64,000 nucleotides of DNA from Opitutus terrae PB90-1 (lineage in GTDB: Bacteria > Verrucomicrobiota > Verrucomicrobiia > Opitutales > Opitutaceae). The position numbers and the translations under genes were made by a program. How positions within the stretch are numbered: the stretch's first letter is position 1; the number at the start of each line of letters is the position of its first letter. Of the stretch, positions 43,939 through 52,105 are shown one piece after another. The stretch spans positions 2,241,001-2,305,000 of the forward strand of contig NC_010571.1 of assembly GCF_000019965.1 (NCBI RefSeq), in the 5' to 3' direction. The notes beneath the pieces are model-generated. The model saw only the letters and a list, made by a program, of their open reading frames with translations. It had not been told where the DNA came from and did no database searches.

Positions 43939-45885
43939 TCACGGGCGGGGCGCGCGTGCCACGAGAACAACCCAGTCGGCGGCGGCATCGGCCGGCGGTT
44001 CGCCGAGCGACACGCGACCGGAGCCTCTCACTTCGCTCACGTTGCCGGACTGCAGCGGGCCGCCCTCGCGCGGGTTGAACCAGCGCACCTGGAACGTTGC
44101 GCCGTCCGCGCCGCGGCCGAGATCGAGCTCGGCGCTGCCGCCGTTCGGCAGATAGACGACATAGATTTCTCCAGGCTGCGCGAAGCAGTAGCGCGAGTTG
44201 TCGTGCGACGGATTGCCGACGAGCTCGTCGGCGTTGTGCATGTTCCAAAACGGAATCGCGTTCTCCCGGAAGAACCGCAGCGCGAGGTCGCACCACTTCC
44301 AGGATTGGGCGCGGCTGCGCCAGTCCTGCGCGCCGAGGTCGTTTTGCGGGAGCGTATACCCGAAATAGTATTCCACGCCGGCGCCACCCGCGAGCAGCGA
44401 GCCCCAGAGCGTGTGTTTCCGGACATCGTCAGCGGTGTAAGGGCGGCTGTACTTTTCCGGGCGCGCCGTGCCATCGAAACCTTCCCAGCCGGTGTCCGGC
44501 GGCACGCCGGTGTAGTGCGGGTTCTGCTCGTCGTGGGCGACGACCCACTGTTTTCCGGCCGCGGCCGATTCCTCGATCCACTGCAGCACGCGGCGATGCG
44601 ACTGCTCCCAGCCGGTCTGTAGCGACACGCCGGTCAGCGCCGAGCGGTCGCCGAGCAGCGGTCGGTAGACGCGCTCCTGCCAATCGGGAAACGTGTGGAG
44701 CACGATCGGGTGATGATACGGGTCCGTGTCGCGGATGAAGGCCGCCATCGCTTGCTGCTGCTCGGTGGAAAGCGTGTTCTCCTCGCCGAGATTCCAGTTG
44801 AGTGCGAGCTCGTGGGCGAAGCGAGCGATCAGCTCGCGCAGGTAGAGCTTGCGCTCCACGCCGGTCTTGCCGCGGTCGAGTGCGGTGGGCACGTCGCCGA
44901 TCTGGCCATCGCCGCCGGGGCGGTTGTCGTCGTTTTCCGTTTCCTCGAGTTTGAAGTGCAGGTGCAGACCGAGCGCGGTGGCGTGATCGAAGATGATCTG
45001 CCACTGGTCGAGCTTCGAACAGTCGAAATGGAGCGGATCATCGCGTTCGACGAACGGCCACACGTCGTCGCCATCGCCGCCGGCGTTGTAGGTGAGGAAG
45101 GAGAACGCGTTGCAGCCGGTGCTTGCGAGATAGTTGAGCGCGCCGATCAAGCCCTTGCCCTTGCGGTGCTGCCACGTTGGATCGCCCTCGCGCCAATCGC
45201 GCACGTGGGGCTGCCAGGTCTTCAGCAGTGAAGGCGGCGCGGCTTCGTCGGGGCGCGCGGGCGTGCCGGGCTTGTTCGAGCGCGTGCCATCGAAGTCGGA
45301 GTAGCCGAGCAGGTTCTCCGGCGAATCGGCGCCGACCTTGAGGAAATACTCGCCCGAGCCGGCAAAGCGGAGGTAGCGGCCGCCCACGTAGTCGAGTCGG
45401 CCGTGCGCGCGGAAATCGCGGCCGGTCTTGTCGGTCGGGACGACGGTGAACTCACCGCTGATGCCGTCGCAGCCGTCCACCGGCGCGCCGGCTTCAAGAG
45501 TGCTGACCGCGACCTCGGGCCCGCGACGGAACGAGACCGCATAGCGCCACATGCCCGGCTTGTCGGGCGCGAGATGTGCGCGCCAGATCCGGCCGGCGAA
45601 GGCGGAGGTTTCAGCGGCGTTGCCATCGACGGCGAAATAACCAGGCACACGGTAGCTCGGTGCGCCCGATTCGTGCGTGAATGTGACGTCCATCCGGTAG
45701 TCGAGGAACGGGTTTGGCGAGGTGTCGGTCTCGCGGGCCTCGGGCCCGTCGATCGAGAGCGTGATTTTGTGCCATTGCTCGAGTTTGCCGGCCACCAAGG
45801 CCGCGGCACCCGCGGCGGCAGGAGTGAAGACTGCGTAGATGGCGGCACTGGCCAGAGCGCAAATCGAGCTGTGGCGGATTCGCAT
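43939..45885 (-). CDS. Secreted DUF5060 / glycoside-hydrolase-like protein with C-terminal collagen-binding-like domain
   Basis: 648 residues from ATG at 45885 with a Sec signal (1-27). The N-terminal beta-sandwich (about 30-135, KLEQWHKITLSIDGPEA) matches DUF5060. The centre is a (beta/alpha)8-type region with NLGEENTLSTEQQQ, LHTFPDWQERVY and HDEQNPHYTG, where the acidic pairs are candidate catalytic residues. The end (RYCFAQPGEIYVVYLPNGG, VRWFNPREGGPL) matches the putative collagen-binding domain that often follows apiosidase/DUF4038-like barrels. Glycan cleavage is likely; the bond is unknown. Upstream lie two long palindromes. Confidence 0.82.
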   Translation of the reverse strand: MRIRHSSICALASAAIYAVFTPAAAGAAALVAGKLEQWHKITLSIDGPEARETDTSPNPFLDYRMDVTFTHESGAPSYRVPGYFAVDGNAAETSAFAGRIWRAHLAPDKPGMWRYAVSFRRGPEVAVSTLEAGAPVDGCDGISGEFTVVPTDKTGRDFRAHGRLDYVGGRYLRFAGSGEYFLKVGADSPENLLGYSDFDGTRSNKPGTPARPDEAAPPSLLKTWQPHVRDWREGDPTWQHRKGKGLIGALNYLASTGCNAFSFLTYNAGGDGDDVWPFVERDDPLHFDCSKLDQWQIIFDHATALGLHLHFKLEETENDDNRPGGDGQIGDVPTALDRGKTGVERKLYLRELIARFAHELALNWNLGEENTLSTEQQQAMAAFIRDTDPYHHPIVLHTFPDWQERVYRPLLGDRSALTGVSLQTGWEQSHRRVLQWIEESAAAGKQWVVAHDEQNPHYTGVPPDTGWEGFDGTARPEKYSRPYTADDVRKHTLWGSLLAGGAGVEYYFGYTLPQNDLGAQDWRSRAQSWKWCDLALRFFRENAIPFWNMHNADELVGNPSHDNSRYCFAQPGEIYVVYLPNGGSAELDLGRGADGATFQVRWFNPREGGPLQSGNVSEVRGSGRVSLGEPPADAAADWVVLVARAPRP

Positions 45886-45966
45886 TCCGAGAGAGAGCCG
45901 ATTCGCTGCACCCAAGGCAAGAGTGCGAGATTGGTCGCCCGGTCCCCGCCCGCCCTCCCCCTCGCA

Positions 45967-46004
45967 AGCCACGAAGCTGATCCGATCGGACCAGCTTCCT
46001 GGCT
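45967..46004. repeat. Long palindrome 1 with TCCGATCGGA core
   Basis: 38 bp. The core TCCGATCGGA (45981-45990) is flanked by GAAGCTG/CAGCTTC arms, with A45980 and C45991 as a symmetric mismatch. The arms extend to AGCC/GGCT with one further mismatch at 45972/45999. Confidence 0.8.
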
Positions 46005-46049
46005 AGTGGAACCATTCCGGTGCCAGTTGGGTTCGCATGCAATCTATCG

Positions 46050-46095
46050 CCGAGGCCACGAACATGGTCCGATCGGACCACGTTCGTGGCCTCGG
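46050..46095. repeat. Long palindrome 2 with TCCGATCGGA core
   Basis: 46 bp, perfect except for one symmetric A/C mismatch (46064/46081). Inner TGGTCCGATCGGACCA is self-complementary; the outer arms are CCGAGGCCACGAAC and its exact complement. It shares GCCACGAA, TG and TCCGATCGGACC with palindrome 1, with a compensatory C-G for G-C change in the arm. Confidence 0.82.
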
Positions 46096-46223
46096 ACGAC
46101 GAGCGCGTGTTGCACGGAACAGAGGCATCAGAGGTGCGGGCTGGCTTGCCGGGAAAGGATGCCAGCCAGATTGCGGTCTGAGCTTGGCCGGCGCTGGCTG
46201 CGGCGAAAAGCCAGCACCACAGG

Positions 46224-47660
46224 TCACTCGCTCGCGAACGGACGGCAAATGGGCAGCCGGACGACAAATGTACTGCCGCGGCCGAGCTCGCTGGTCGCTT
46301 CGATCCGGCCGCCGTGCGCTTCGACGATCGCCTTGGAGATCGCGAGACCGAGGCCGGTGCGGCCTTCGGTCTGACGCCGGGATTTGTCCGCCCGATAGAA
46401 ACGGTCGAAGATGTGCGGCAGGTCCGCCGGCGAGATGCCTTCTCCATTGTCTGCGACGACAAGCACGGCGGAAGAGGCCGTCGCGGTGAGTTCGATCCGC
46501 ACGCGGGCTTCGCGCGAGCTGTGATGAATCGCGTTGCCGACGAGGTTCGTCACAACCTGCGCCAGCTGGCTCGCATCGCCGTGAACCGAAGCCGGGGCCA
46601 AGGCGGTTTCGAGGGTCACACCGTGCCGGGCCGCGAGCGGCTGCAACAATTCGACGGCGCCGGCGATCACCTCGCGCAGCTCAAGCGGCTGGTGTTGCGT
46701 TCGGTCGTCACGGGCGTCGAGCCGAGCGAGGAGCAGGAGCGATTCGACCAGTTGGCGCATCCGCTGGGCGGCGCGCTCGCACGTCGCGAGCGCCTCGCGA
46801 TACTCCTCTGGCGTGCGCTCGCGTGACAGCGCCGACTGGCTGGTGAGCAACGTAACGGAAACGGGCGTGCGCAACTCGTGCGAGGCGTCGGCAGTGAACT
46901 GGACCTGGCGTAACAGCGTCGACTGCAGCCGATCGAAGGTATGGTTCAGCGTCTGCGCGAGCGGCCCGAACTCGCTCGCGAACCGCGAGGCATCGATTCG
47001 CTCCCGCAGGTTGCCGGCCGCGATTTTCCCGGCGGTCGCGCTGATCGTCACGATCGGCCGGATCGCGCGGGACGCGATCCACGAGCCGCCGGCGATACCG
47101 GCGAGCAGCACCCCGGCACCGCCGGCGATCAGCCACCAGGCGTGATGCCACGCATGGTGGAGATCGCCTCGAACGTCGCGACCGACCACGATCTGCGTTC
47201 GGTGTGGGCCGGGGGCGAGCAACTCGCGGTAATGCTGGCGGGTGCGCAGCACCTCGGTGTTGCTGCTCGGGAGCCGGGCGGTGAGGGGAAAGTCGGAGGG
47301 CAGATCGGCGGATTGGGCCACGGTTTTGTCACCAGCCCAGATCACATGATAGAACCGCGCGCCGGCCACGGCTGGAGCGACCGCCTCCTCGTCCGAGAGC
47401 GAGGGTTCAAAAAAATCTTCGTGGGCATGGTCGCTGCGGAAGCGGCCGCCGGGACGCGAGCCGCGCTCCTCGGGAGGCAACTGCGGGGTCTGTTCGATGA
47501 CCGTGGCTGCATAAAGGCGGAGGGTCTGATCGATCCGTCGCATCATCAGCTGATGTTCGAGGAACAGCGCCATGGCGCAGAACGCCACCAGTACGATCAA
47601 CAGCAACAACGAGTGCCAGACCTGGAGCTGCCAGCGAAACGAGCGCAGGATTCGTTTCAT
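46224..47660 (-). CDS. Sensor histidine kinase (two-component system with the adjacent OmpR-type regulator)
   Basis: 478 residues. Two membrane helices (about 13-35 and 175-197) enclose a periplasmic sensor domain of about 140 residues that is rich in His and acidic residues near 75-90 (SDHAHEDFFEPSLSDEE) and at LHHAWHHAWW, suggesting metal or pH sensing. A HAMP domain follows (198-250), then HisKA with H261 in DASHELRTPVS, and HATPase with NAIHHSS, DNGEGISP and TGLGLAISKAIV. It starts at an ATG overlapping the regulator stop (ATGA). The ligand is inferred only from composition. Confidence 0.92.
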   Translation of the reverse strand: MKRILRSFRWQLQVWHSLLLLIVLVAFCAMALFLEHQLMMRRIDQTLRLYAATVIEQTPQLPPEERGSRPGGRFRSDHAHEDFFEPSLSDEEAVAPAVAGARFYHVIWAGDKTVAQSADLPSDFPLTARLPSSNTEVLRTRQHYRELLAPGPHRTQIVVGRDVRGDLHHAWHHAWWLIAGGAGVLLAGIAGGSWIASRAIRPIVTISATAGKIAAGNLRERIDASRFASEFGPLAQTLNHTFDRLQSTLLRQVQFTADASHELRTPVSVTLLTSQSALSRERTPEEYREALATCERAAQRMRQLVESLLLLARLDARDDRTQHQPLELREVIAGAVELLQPLAARHGVTLETALAPASVHGDASQLAQVVTNLVGNAIHHSSREARVRIELTATASSAVLVVADNGEGISPADLPHIFDRFYRADKSRRQTEGRTGLGLAISKAIVEAHGGRIEATSELGRGSTFVVRLPICRPFASE

Positions 47661-48307
47661 GCGATCAGGTAGCCGTGGCCACGACGGGTGACGATCACGT
47701 CGCGGCCGATTTTTCGGCGCACGTGAGCGACATGGACGTCGAGGAGGTTGGAGAGGGAGTCGTGCGCCTCGTCGAACAGATGCTCATAGAGCGTGGTGCG
47801 TGAGACGACCTGGCCGCGGTGCAAGGCGAGGAATTCGATCAGCGCGTATTCGGTCGCGGTGAGCGGGACCGTCGCGCCCTTGCACGTCACGGTGCGCGCG
47901 GTCTGGTCGATGACCAGATCGCCGAGCGCGAGGCGCGGGTGGACCTCGCCACAGCTGCGGCGAATGAGCGCCCGCAGCCGTGCGCACAGCTCGGGCAGGT
48001 CGAAAGGTTTCGTCAGATAATCGTCGGCGCCGATGTCGAGTCCGCGCACGCGATCCTGGGTGGCGTCGCGCGCGGTGAGCATCAGCACGGGGGTGCGCTT
48101 GGTGCGGCGCAGCCGCTGGAGCAGCGTCCACCCGTCGAGCTCCGGCAGCATGACGTCGAGCACGATCGCGTCGTAGTCCCAAGACTCGGCCTTGAACAGG
48201 CCTTCGGGGCCGGTATCGGCCCCGTCGACGGCGTAGCCTTCCTCGCCGAGTGCTTTGAGCAGGTTGGCGAGCAGGTCGGGATCATCTTCGACGACGAGCA
48301 ATCTCAT
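47657..48307 (-). CDS. OmpR/PhoB-family response regulator
   Basis: 216 residues from ATG at 48307. The receiver domain has the acidic pocket VVEDDPD, phospho-acceptor D51 in IVLDVMLPELDG, the conserved Thr in MLTARD and Lys in LTKPFD. The C-terminal winged helix includes LTATEYALIEFLALHRGQVVSRTTLYEHL and DVHVAHVRRKIG. This architecture matches the PmrA/QseB/CusR-type subgroup that binds direct repeats. The gene is translationally coupled to the kinase. It is divergent from a DUF4405 gene and is preceded by an 11-bp-period direct repeat (48338-48373), suggesting autoregulation. Confidence 0.93.
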   Translation of the reverse strand: MRLLVVEDDPDLLANLLKALGEEGYAVDGADTGPEGLFKAESWDYDAIVLDVMLPELDGWTLLQRLRRTKRTPVLMLTARDATQDRVRGLDIGADDYLTKPFDLPELCARLRALIRRSCGEVHPRLALGDLVIDQTARTVTCKGATVPLTATEYALIEFLALHRGQVVSRTTLYEHLFDEAHDSLSNLLDVHVAHVRRKIGRDVIVTRRGHGYLIA

Positions 48308-48337
48308 AGCGGGAGCCGTGCGGAAGCGCGGGCGACG

Positions 48338-48373
48338 CGATTTAGCGCGAACCCACCTTAAGATGTGATGAAG
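48338..48373 (-). promoter_or_regulatory. Candidate regulator box and promoter of the response regulator gene
   Basis: On the minus strand the site has half-sites CTTCAT and CTTAAG 11 bp apart, followed by GTGGGTTC and CGCTAAAT. OmpR-family regulators typically bind 11-bp-period repeats, and PmrA-like ones prefer CTTAAG. Nineteen of 25 bases, then CGCTA after a 1-nt gap, recur at 50414-50449. Confidence 0.6.
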
Positions 48374-48526
48374 TCCGACGGAAGAAATCTGTGGGAAAAA
48401 TCCGCGGCGGGACGGCGGGTTCACCGAATCTTCAGGCGAGAGGAGCTAGGATGCGTGCCGTTCCGGGAAGCGCGCCCAATGGCGGCGCGGGCGCAAGGCC
48501 CTGTCGCTTTCCGGGAAATCATAATC

Positions 48527-48901
48527 ATGAATACTCTTGCTTCCGATTCCTCCGCTCCCGGCGGGGCTGTTCGCAAGGATCGCGCACGCGTCGGAACGAT
48601 GGCCGTGGCCGTCGCGTCCTTCGCGCTCTGCGGCGTGACCGGCGTGGTGATGTTTCTCCACCGTCGCGGCCCGCTGGTGGATGAACTGCATACGTGGTCG
48701 GGCATCGCGCTGCTCGTTGGGATGGTCCTGCACCTGATTCGTCATCGCCGCTCGCTGGCCCAGTATCTCCGGCACTGGGTGGTGTGGGCGCCGCTGGCCG
48801 TGGCGCTGTTTCTCAGCGGCGTGGTGCTTGCTGTCACGAATACGCGGGGGCATGGGCCGCAGGTGGCCGGACCGACGGCGCAGCACAACGATGAGCACTG
48901 A
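48527..48901 (+). CDS. DUF4405 (flavinylation-associated cytochrome-like) membrane protein
   Basis: 124 residues from ATG at 48527. Three membrane helices: about 25-45 (VAVASFALCGVTGVVMFL), 55-73 and 90-110. Conserved His residues (HRRG, ELHTWSGIALL, VLHLIRHRRSL) fit the di-heme cytochrome-b-like DUF4405 family, which is linked to extracytosolic electron transfer. The gene is divergent from the response regulator with a 219-bp shared control region, so it is a plausible target of that system. Upstream in-frame sequence is not membrane-like and was excluded. Confidence 0.8.
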   Translation: MNTLASDSSAPGGAVRKDRARVGTMAVAVASFALCGVTGVVMFLHRRGPLVDELHTWSGIALLVGMVLHLIRHRRSLAQYLRHWVVWAPLAVALFLSGVVLAVTNTRGHGPQVAGPTAQHNDEH

Positions 48902-48964
48902 CCAAGCCGCTGGCGGGCGGGCGCCCTGAGTGCCCAGGGTTCGAAGACCGCGCGCTCCAGGGCT

Positions 48965-49315
48965 TCATCGCGATCTCTGGCGGAGCCTCTGCAATTGCTC
49001 CGTCAGCACTTCGTCGGTGTAGCGCAGTTGGCCGTCCTTGAAGCGGATCCGGTAACGCTCGCCGGTGATCGAGGACCTCGATCCGCACAAGGCGATGAAC
49101 TGCTCGGCGCTGCTGATGCGGTTGCCCTGCTTTTCCCATTTCAGGCGCAGATGTGTCTCGGCTTCGAGCGGCGTGTGTTCATGGCCGTTGCGGATGAATA
49201 CAGCGCCATCCGCCTTCCTGAGATAGCACAGCAAGCCCTCGATCTCGTCGCGCGGAGCGGCGGAGAGGACGGCGGTGCCGGCAAGCAGGAACAGGAGCAG
49301 CCGGACGGTCTTCAT
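48965..49315 (-). CDS. DUF5329 family periplasmic protein
   Basis: 116 residues from ATG at 49315 with a Sec signal (1-19, LLLFLLAGTAVLSAAP). The mature domain has the DUF5329 pattern: EIEGLLCYLRKADGAVFIRNG, EAETHLRLKWEKQGNRI, AEQFIALCGSRSSITGERY. Two Cys may form a disulfide. Function unknown; the fold is small and helical. It lies directly downstream of the metallophosphoesterase gene on the same strand (gap about 60 bp) and may share its transcript. Confidence 0.83.
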   Translation of the reverse strand: MKTVRLLLFLLAGTAVLSAAPRDEIEGLLCYLRKADGAVFIRNGHEHTPLEAETHLRLKWEKQGNRISSAEQFIALCGSRSSITGERYRIRFKDGQLRYTDEVLTEQLQRLRQRSR

Positions 49316-49375
49316 AATCGCGGAACAAAGTCCGGAGAGGAAGAACGCGCGAGGCAAACCCTGCCCACCGCGTTC

Positions 49376-50347
49376 CTAGCGCACCGAAGCTCCGGATGCA
49401 CGTTGGGTGCGCAAGGTGAGCACGGAGACGTCGGCGGGCATATTGAACCGAAAGCGCACGCCAACGTAGCCGATGCCGCGATTGACGTTCAGCCATTGGG
49501 CGCCCTCGTGATACAGCCCGCCCCAATGACGGAACTGCCACGCGGCCGGGCTCCAGACGAAGCGGCCGAAGCCGAGCCCGATTTGCGCGCCATGCGTGTG
49601 ACCGACGAGGGTCAGATCGATCGCGCTGCGGCCTTGTACGGCGGTTTCCCAATACTCCGGGCTGTGCGCGAGCAGCATGCGGAAGGGAGTCTCACCGGCC
49701 ATGGCGGCCGCCGCGGGGAGATCGGCGTCGGCGAAACCGTGGTGCGAATCATGCACGCCGACGCCGAGGACCGCGAGACGTTGCGAACCACGCGAGAGCA
49801 CCGCCGCCTCGTTCACGAGCAGGGAGAAACCACGTTCGCGAAACGCGTCGGCCAGCAGGGCGATCTTGCGCCGCTTGTCCGCGGGCGAGGTCCAGTTGTC
49901 GGAAGCGCGTTCCTGCTCGCCGAAATCATGGTTGCCCAACACCGCGAATTTCCCGAGCGACGTCTGCAAACGCCCGAGGAGGTCCGGCCCGCGCGCGAAA
50001 TCCACGGGCGCGCCGTAGTCGCCGGTGTACACGACGAGATCGGGCCGTTCGGCGTTGACGGCCGCCGTCAGCTCATCGGCGATGCGAGCGCCGTCATGGC
50101 CAAGGCTCGCCGCATGCACGTCGGACAAATGGACGATGCGCAGCCCGTCGAAGTTGGACGGCAGACCTTCGCAGACGATTTCGTGCCGGTAAACTCGCAC
50201 CGCGCCGTGGGCGGCGGGGATGCTCCCGAAGACCCCGCAGACGCTCAGGCTGGCGCCGAGCGCGCGGAAGGTCCGCTGCACGGTGGGCGCGGACCAAACG
50301 ACAGAGCGGACCAGCGCAGCAGCCAAATCGAGTGACGACGTATTCAT
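49376..50347 (-). CDS. Metallophosphoesterase, probably membrane-associated
   Basis: 323 residues from ATG at 50347 (MNTSSLDLAAALVRS). The calcineurin-like dinuclear metal site is intact: HLSDVHAASLG (D-x-H), YTGDYGAP (GD), LGNHDFGE (GNHD), LLAHSPEYWE (H) and VGHTHGAQIG (GHTH). It resembles the YkuE/YaeI branch acting on phospholipid or lipid A precursors; the substrate is inferred, not shown. The same frame is open far upstream into a Kelch region, but a candidate regulator box and a TAGGAT -10-like element lie 70-100 bp before this ATG, supporting an independent gene. Confidence 0.8.
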   Translation of the reverse strand: MNTSSLDLAAALVRSVVWSAPTVQRTFRALGASLSVCGVFGSIPAAHGAVRVYRHEIVCEGLPSNFDGLRIVHLSDVHAASLGHDGARIADELTAAVNAERPDLVVYTGDYGAPVDFARGPDLLGRLQTSLGKFAVLGNHDFGEQERASDNWTSPADKRRKIALLADAFRERGFSLLVNEAAVLSRGSQRLAVLGVGVHDSHHGFADADLPAAAAMAGETPFRMLLAHSPEYWETAVQGRSAIDLTLVGHTHGAQIGLGFGRFVWSPAAWQFRHWGGLYHEGAQWLNVNRGIGYVGVRFRFNMPADVSVLTLRTQRASGASVR

Positions 50348-52105
50348 GGAGACGATCGCAGGGACCGGCGCTCGCGAGATCCCGACGGGGCCCGCGAAGC
50401 GGCACATGCAGCGGCATCCTAGCGGAACCCACCTGAAGAACGAATGAAACGGCGGGGACCCGAACCGCGGCCAGAAGCGATCGGCGTTATCGCGAAGATC
50501 CGAATTAGGCGACCAAACCCAGGCCACGTTCGTGGCTTCAGGCAGCCGGTGGGCGCCGGTGAACACGTAGAGTCGGTAGTCGAGAGCTGCGGCGCAGTGG
50601 AATTGGGTCGCAACCGGCAGGTTCTCGCGCGCGGCCCAGCGGTCGTGGGTGGGCACATATTCCTCGACCGAGACGATCGGACCGCGATTCCAGCCGCCGA
50701 TCACGACGATCGAGGATCCCAACGCTACGATCGCGGAGTCGCAACGCGGCCGCTGCGCGGCAGTGCGTTCGCTCCACCGCTGCGTCGCAGGATCGTAGAC
50801 CTGGAACCGATTCAGCGGATTTCGCGCGTCGGCGCCGAGCCCAACCGCGACGTAGATCTTGCCGTCCATGGCCACGACGCCGGCGTCGCGCCGCGGGGCT
50901 TCGAGTGATGGCAGCTTTGACCACCGGTCGGTCGCCGGATCATAGACCTCGAAGGCATGTTCGTGATGGCGGTTGCCACCGATGGCGTAGATCTTCCCGT
51001 CGACGGCCGCCGCGCCCACCTGGCAACGAGCGGTCGGCAACGATGCGGCGCGAGTCCAGTGATCAGTGACAGGATCGTAAGCCTCGACGACGTCCGTTTC
51101 CGACAGATTGTCGGCGAGCGTCCCGCCGATGACGAAGATCCGGCCATCGGCGACCGCGACGCCGAAATTGCTGCGCGGCGTCGGCAGCGGAGCCTTCGTT
51201 GTCCATGTGCCGGTGGCCGGAGAAAACACCTCGACGGCAGCGATCGGGTGCGCGGCGCGATCGCGAACGACGCAGCCGCCGATCACGTAGAGCTCGCCGT
51301 TGCAAGCGACGGCGCCAGCCGCGAGTCGCGCGGTCGGGATGTCCGGCAGCCGGTTCCATGCTCCGGCCGACGTTTTCGGGCGCAGCGGGGCGAGCAGCGG
51401 CTCGAGCTTGATCTGGTAAATGCCGCGGGCGTCGGGACCTTGCCGGTTGAAGAAGAGGTCGCGGCCATCGCGCGAAATCCGCGGCCACACTTCGGCTTCC
51501 TTGGTGTTGACCGCCGGACCGAGATTGATGCCCGGTTGCCAACGGCCGTTCACGCGGAAGCTGACGTAGAGGTCGATGTCGCCGAGCGAGTCGGCGCGCG
51601 GCGTGTTCGCATCGATGACTCCGGCGAAGATGAGAAAGTTCTGGTCTGGCGCGATGCTGTGGGACCAAGAACGGCCGCCGGGATTGACGGCGTCGTTCAA
51701 TCTCATCGGCTCGCCGTAGCGGCCGTTTTCGTATCGGGCGCAGTAGATCTCCCATGGCCAGCCACGGTCGCGCAAATGACCGAAATACAGCGCGCCATCG
51801 CGCGCGAGCGAGGGCGCTCCAGAACGCGCTCCATCGCCAGCTTCCGCGATCGGCAGCAATCGGGGCTCGCTCCAGCCGGTGTCCGTGGGTTCCACGCACC
51901 AGAGTCGCATCGCGTCGAGCGCTCCCGCCACCGGCCGGTACGAAGCGAACACCAGCCGTTTTCCGTCCGCACTGAACGCAGGCTCCATCTCGTCGTGCAC
52001 CCCCGAGAATGGCGCGATCTCGGACGGCGTCCATCGGCCCTCGCGCCAATGCGAAACCAAGATCGTGTGCTTTTTCTCCGTGTCGCTGTAGAGGTGCGTG
52101 AACAC
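49376..52105 (-). CDS. Open frame joining PD40 tail, Kelch propeller and metallophosphoesterase (3' part of a frameshifted gene)
   Basis: Read without a break, this frame gives PD40 strands (about 1-230), six or so Kelch repeats (about 245-540, with units such as LYVIGGCVV, IFVIGGTLA, IYAIGGNRHH), a linker of about 60 residues with no protein character, then the metallophosphoesterase. The GTG start is in mid-domain: coding character continues upstream in this frame (TFSPDGATV) for only a few codons, then switches to the frame of the gene at 51703-54072. So this is most likely the 3' part of that gene after a 1-base deletion, with the phosphoesterase a separate gene in the same frame. The Kelch part has lost its own stop codon. 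Confidence 0.55.
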   Translation of the reverse strand: MFTHLYSDTEKKHTILVSHWREGRWTPSEIAPFSGVHDEMEPAFSADGKRLVFASYRPVAGALDAMRLWCVEPTDTGWSEPRLLPIAEAGDGARSGAPSLARDGALYFGHLRDRGWPWEIYCARYENGRYGEPMRLNDAVNPGGRSWSHSIAPDQNFLIFAGVIDANTPRADSLGDIDLYVSFRVNGRWQPGINLGPAVNTKEAEVWPRISRDGRDLFFNRQGPDARGIYQIKLEPLLAPLRPKTSAGAWNRLPDIPTARLAAGAVACNGELYVIGGCVVRDRAAHPIAAVEVFSPATGTWTTKAPLPTPRSNFGVAVADGRIFVIGGTLADNLSETDVVEAYDPVTDHWTRAASLPTARCQVGAAAVDGKIYAIGGNRHHEHAFEVYDPATDRWSKLPSLEAPRRDAGVVAMDGKIYVAVGLGADARNPLNRFQVYDPATQRWSERTAAQRPRCDSAIVALGSSIVVIGGWNRGPIVSVEEYVPTHDRWAARENLPVATQFHCAAALDYRLYVFTGAHRLPEATNVAWVWSPNSDLRDNADRFWPRFGSPPFHSFFRWVPLGCRCMCRFAGPVGISRAPVPAIVSMNTSSLDLAAALVRSVVWSAPTVQRTFRALGASLSVCGVFGSIPAAHGAVRVYRHEIVCEGLPSNFDGLRIVHLSDVHAASLGHDGARIADELTAAVNAERPDLVVYTGDYGAPVDFARGPDLLGRLQTSLGKFAVLGNHDFGEQERASDNWTSPADKRRKIALLADAFRERGFSLLVNEAAVLSRGSQRLAVLGVGVHDSHHGFADADLPAAAAMAGETPFRMLLAHSPEYWETAVQGRSAIDLTLVGHTHGAQIGLGFGRFVWSPAAWQFRHWGGLYHEGAQWLNVNRGIGYVGVRFRFNMPADVSVLTLRTQRASGASVR
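50414..50449 (-). promoter_or_regulatory. Candidate regulator box and promoter of the metallophosphoesterase gene
   Basis: On the minus strand, half-sites TTTCAT and CTTCAG are 11 bp apart, followed by GTGGGTTC, CGCTA and TAGGAT. It matches the site upstream of the response regulator at 48338-48373, so the regulator may control this gene. It lies inside the read-through frame from the Kelch region. Confidence 0.6.

Larger units (their letters stand above)
45886..46223. other. Gene-free spacer rich in palindromes
   Basis: 338 bp between the DUF5060 gene start and the end of a histidine kinase gene (both minus strand). No coding frame is supported. Besides the two long palindromes, two further perfect 7-bp stems occur: GGCTGGC/GCCAGCC (about 46139-46167) and GCTGGCT/AGCCAGC (about 46195-46217). 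Confidence 0.6.
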
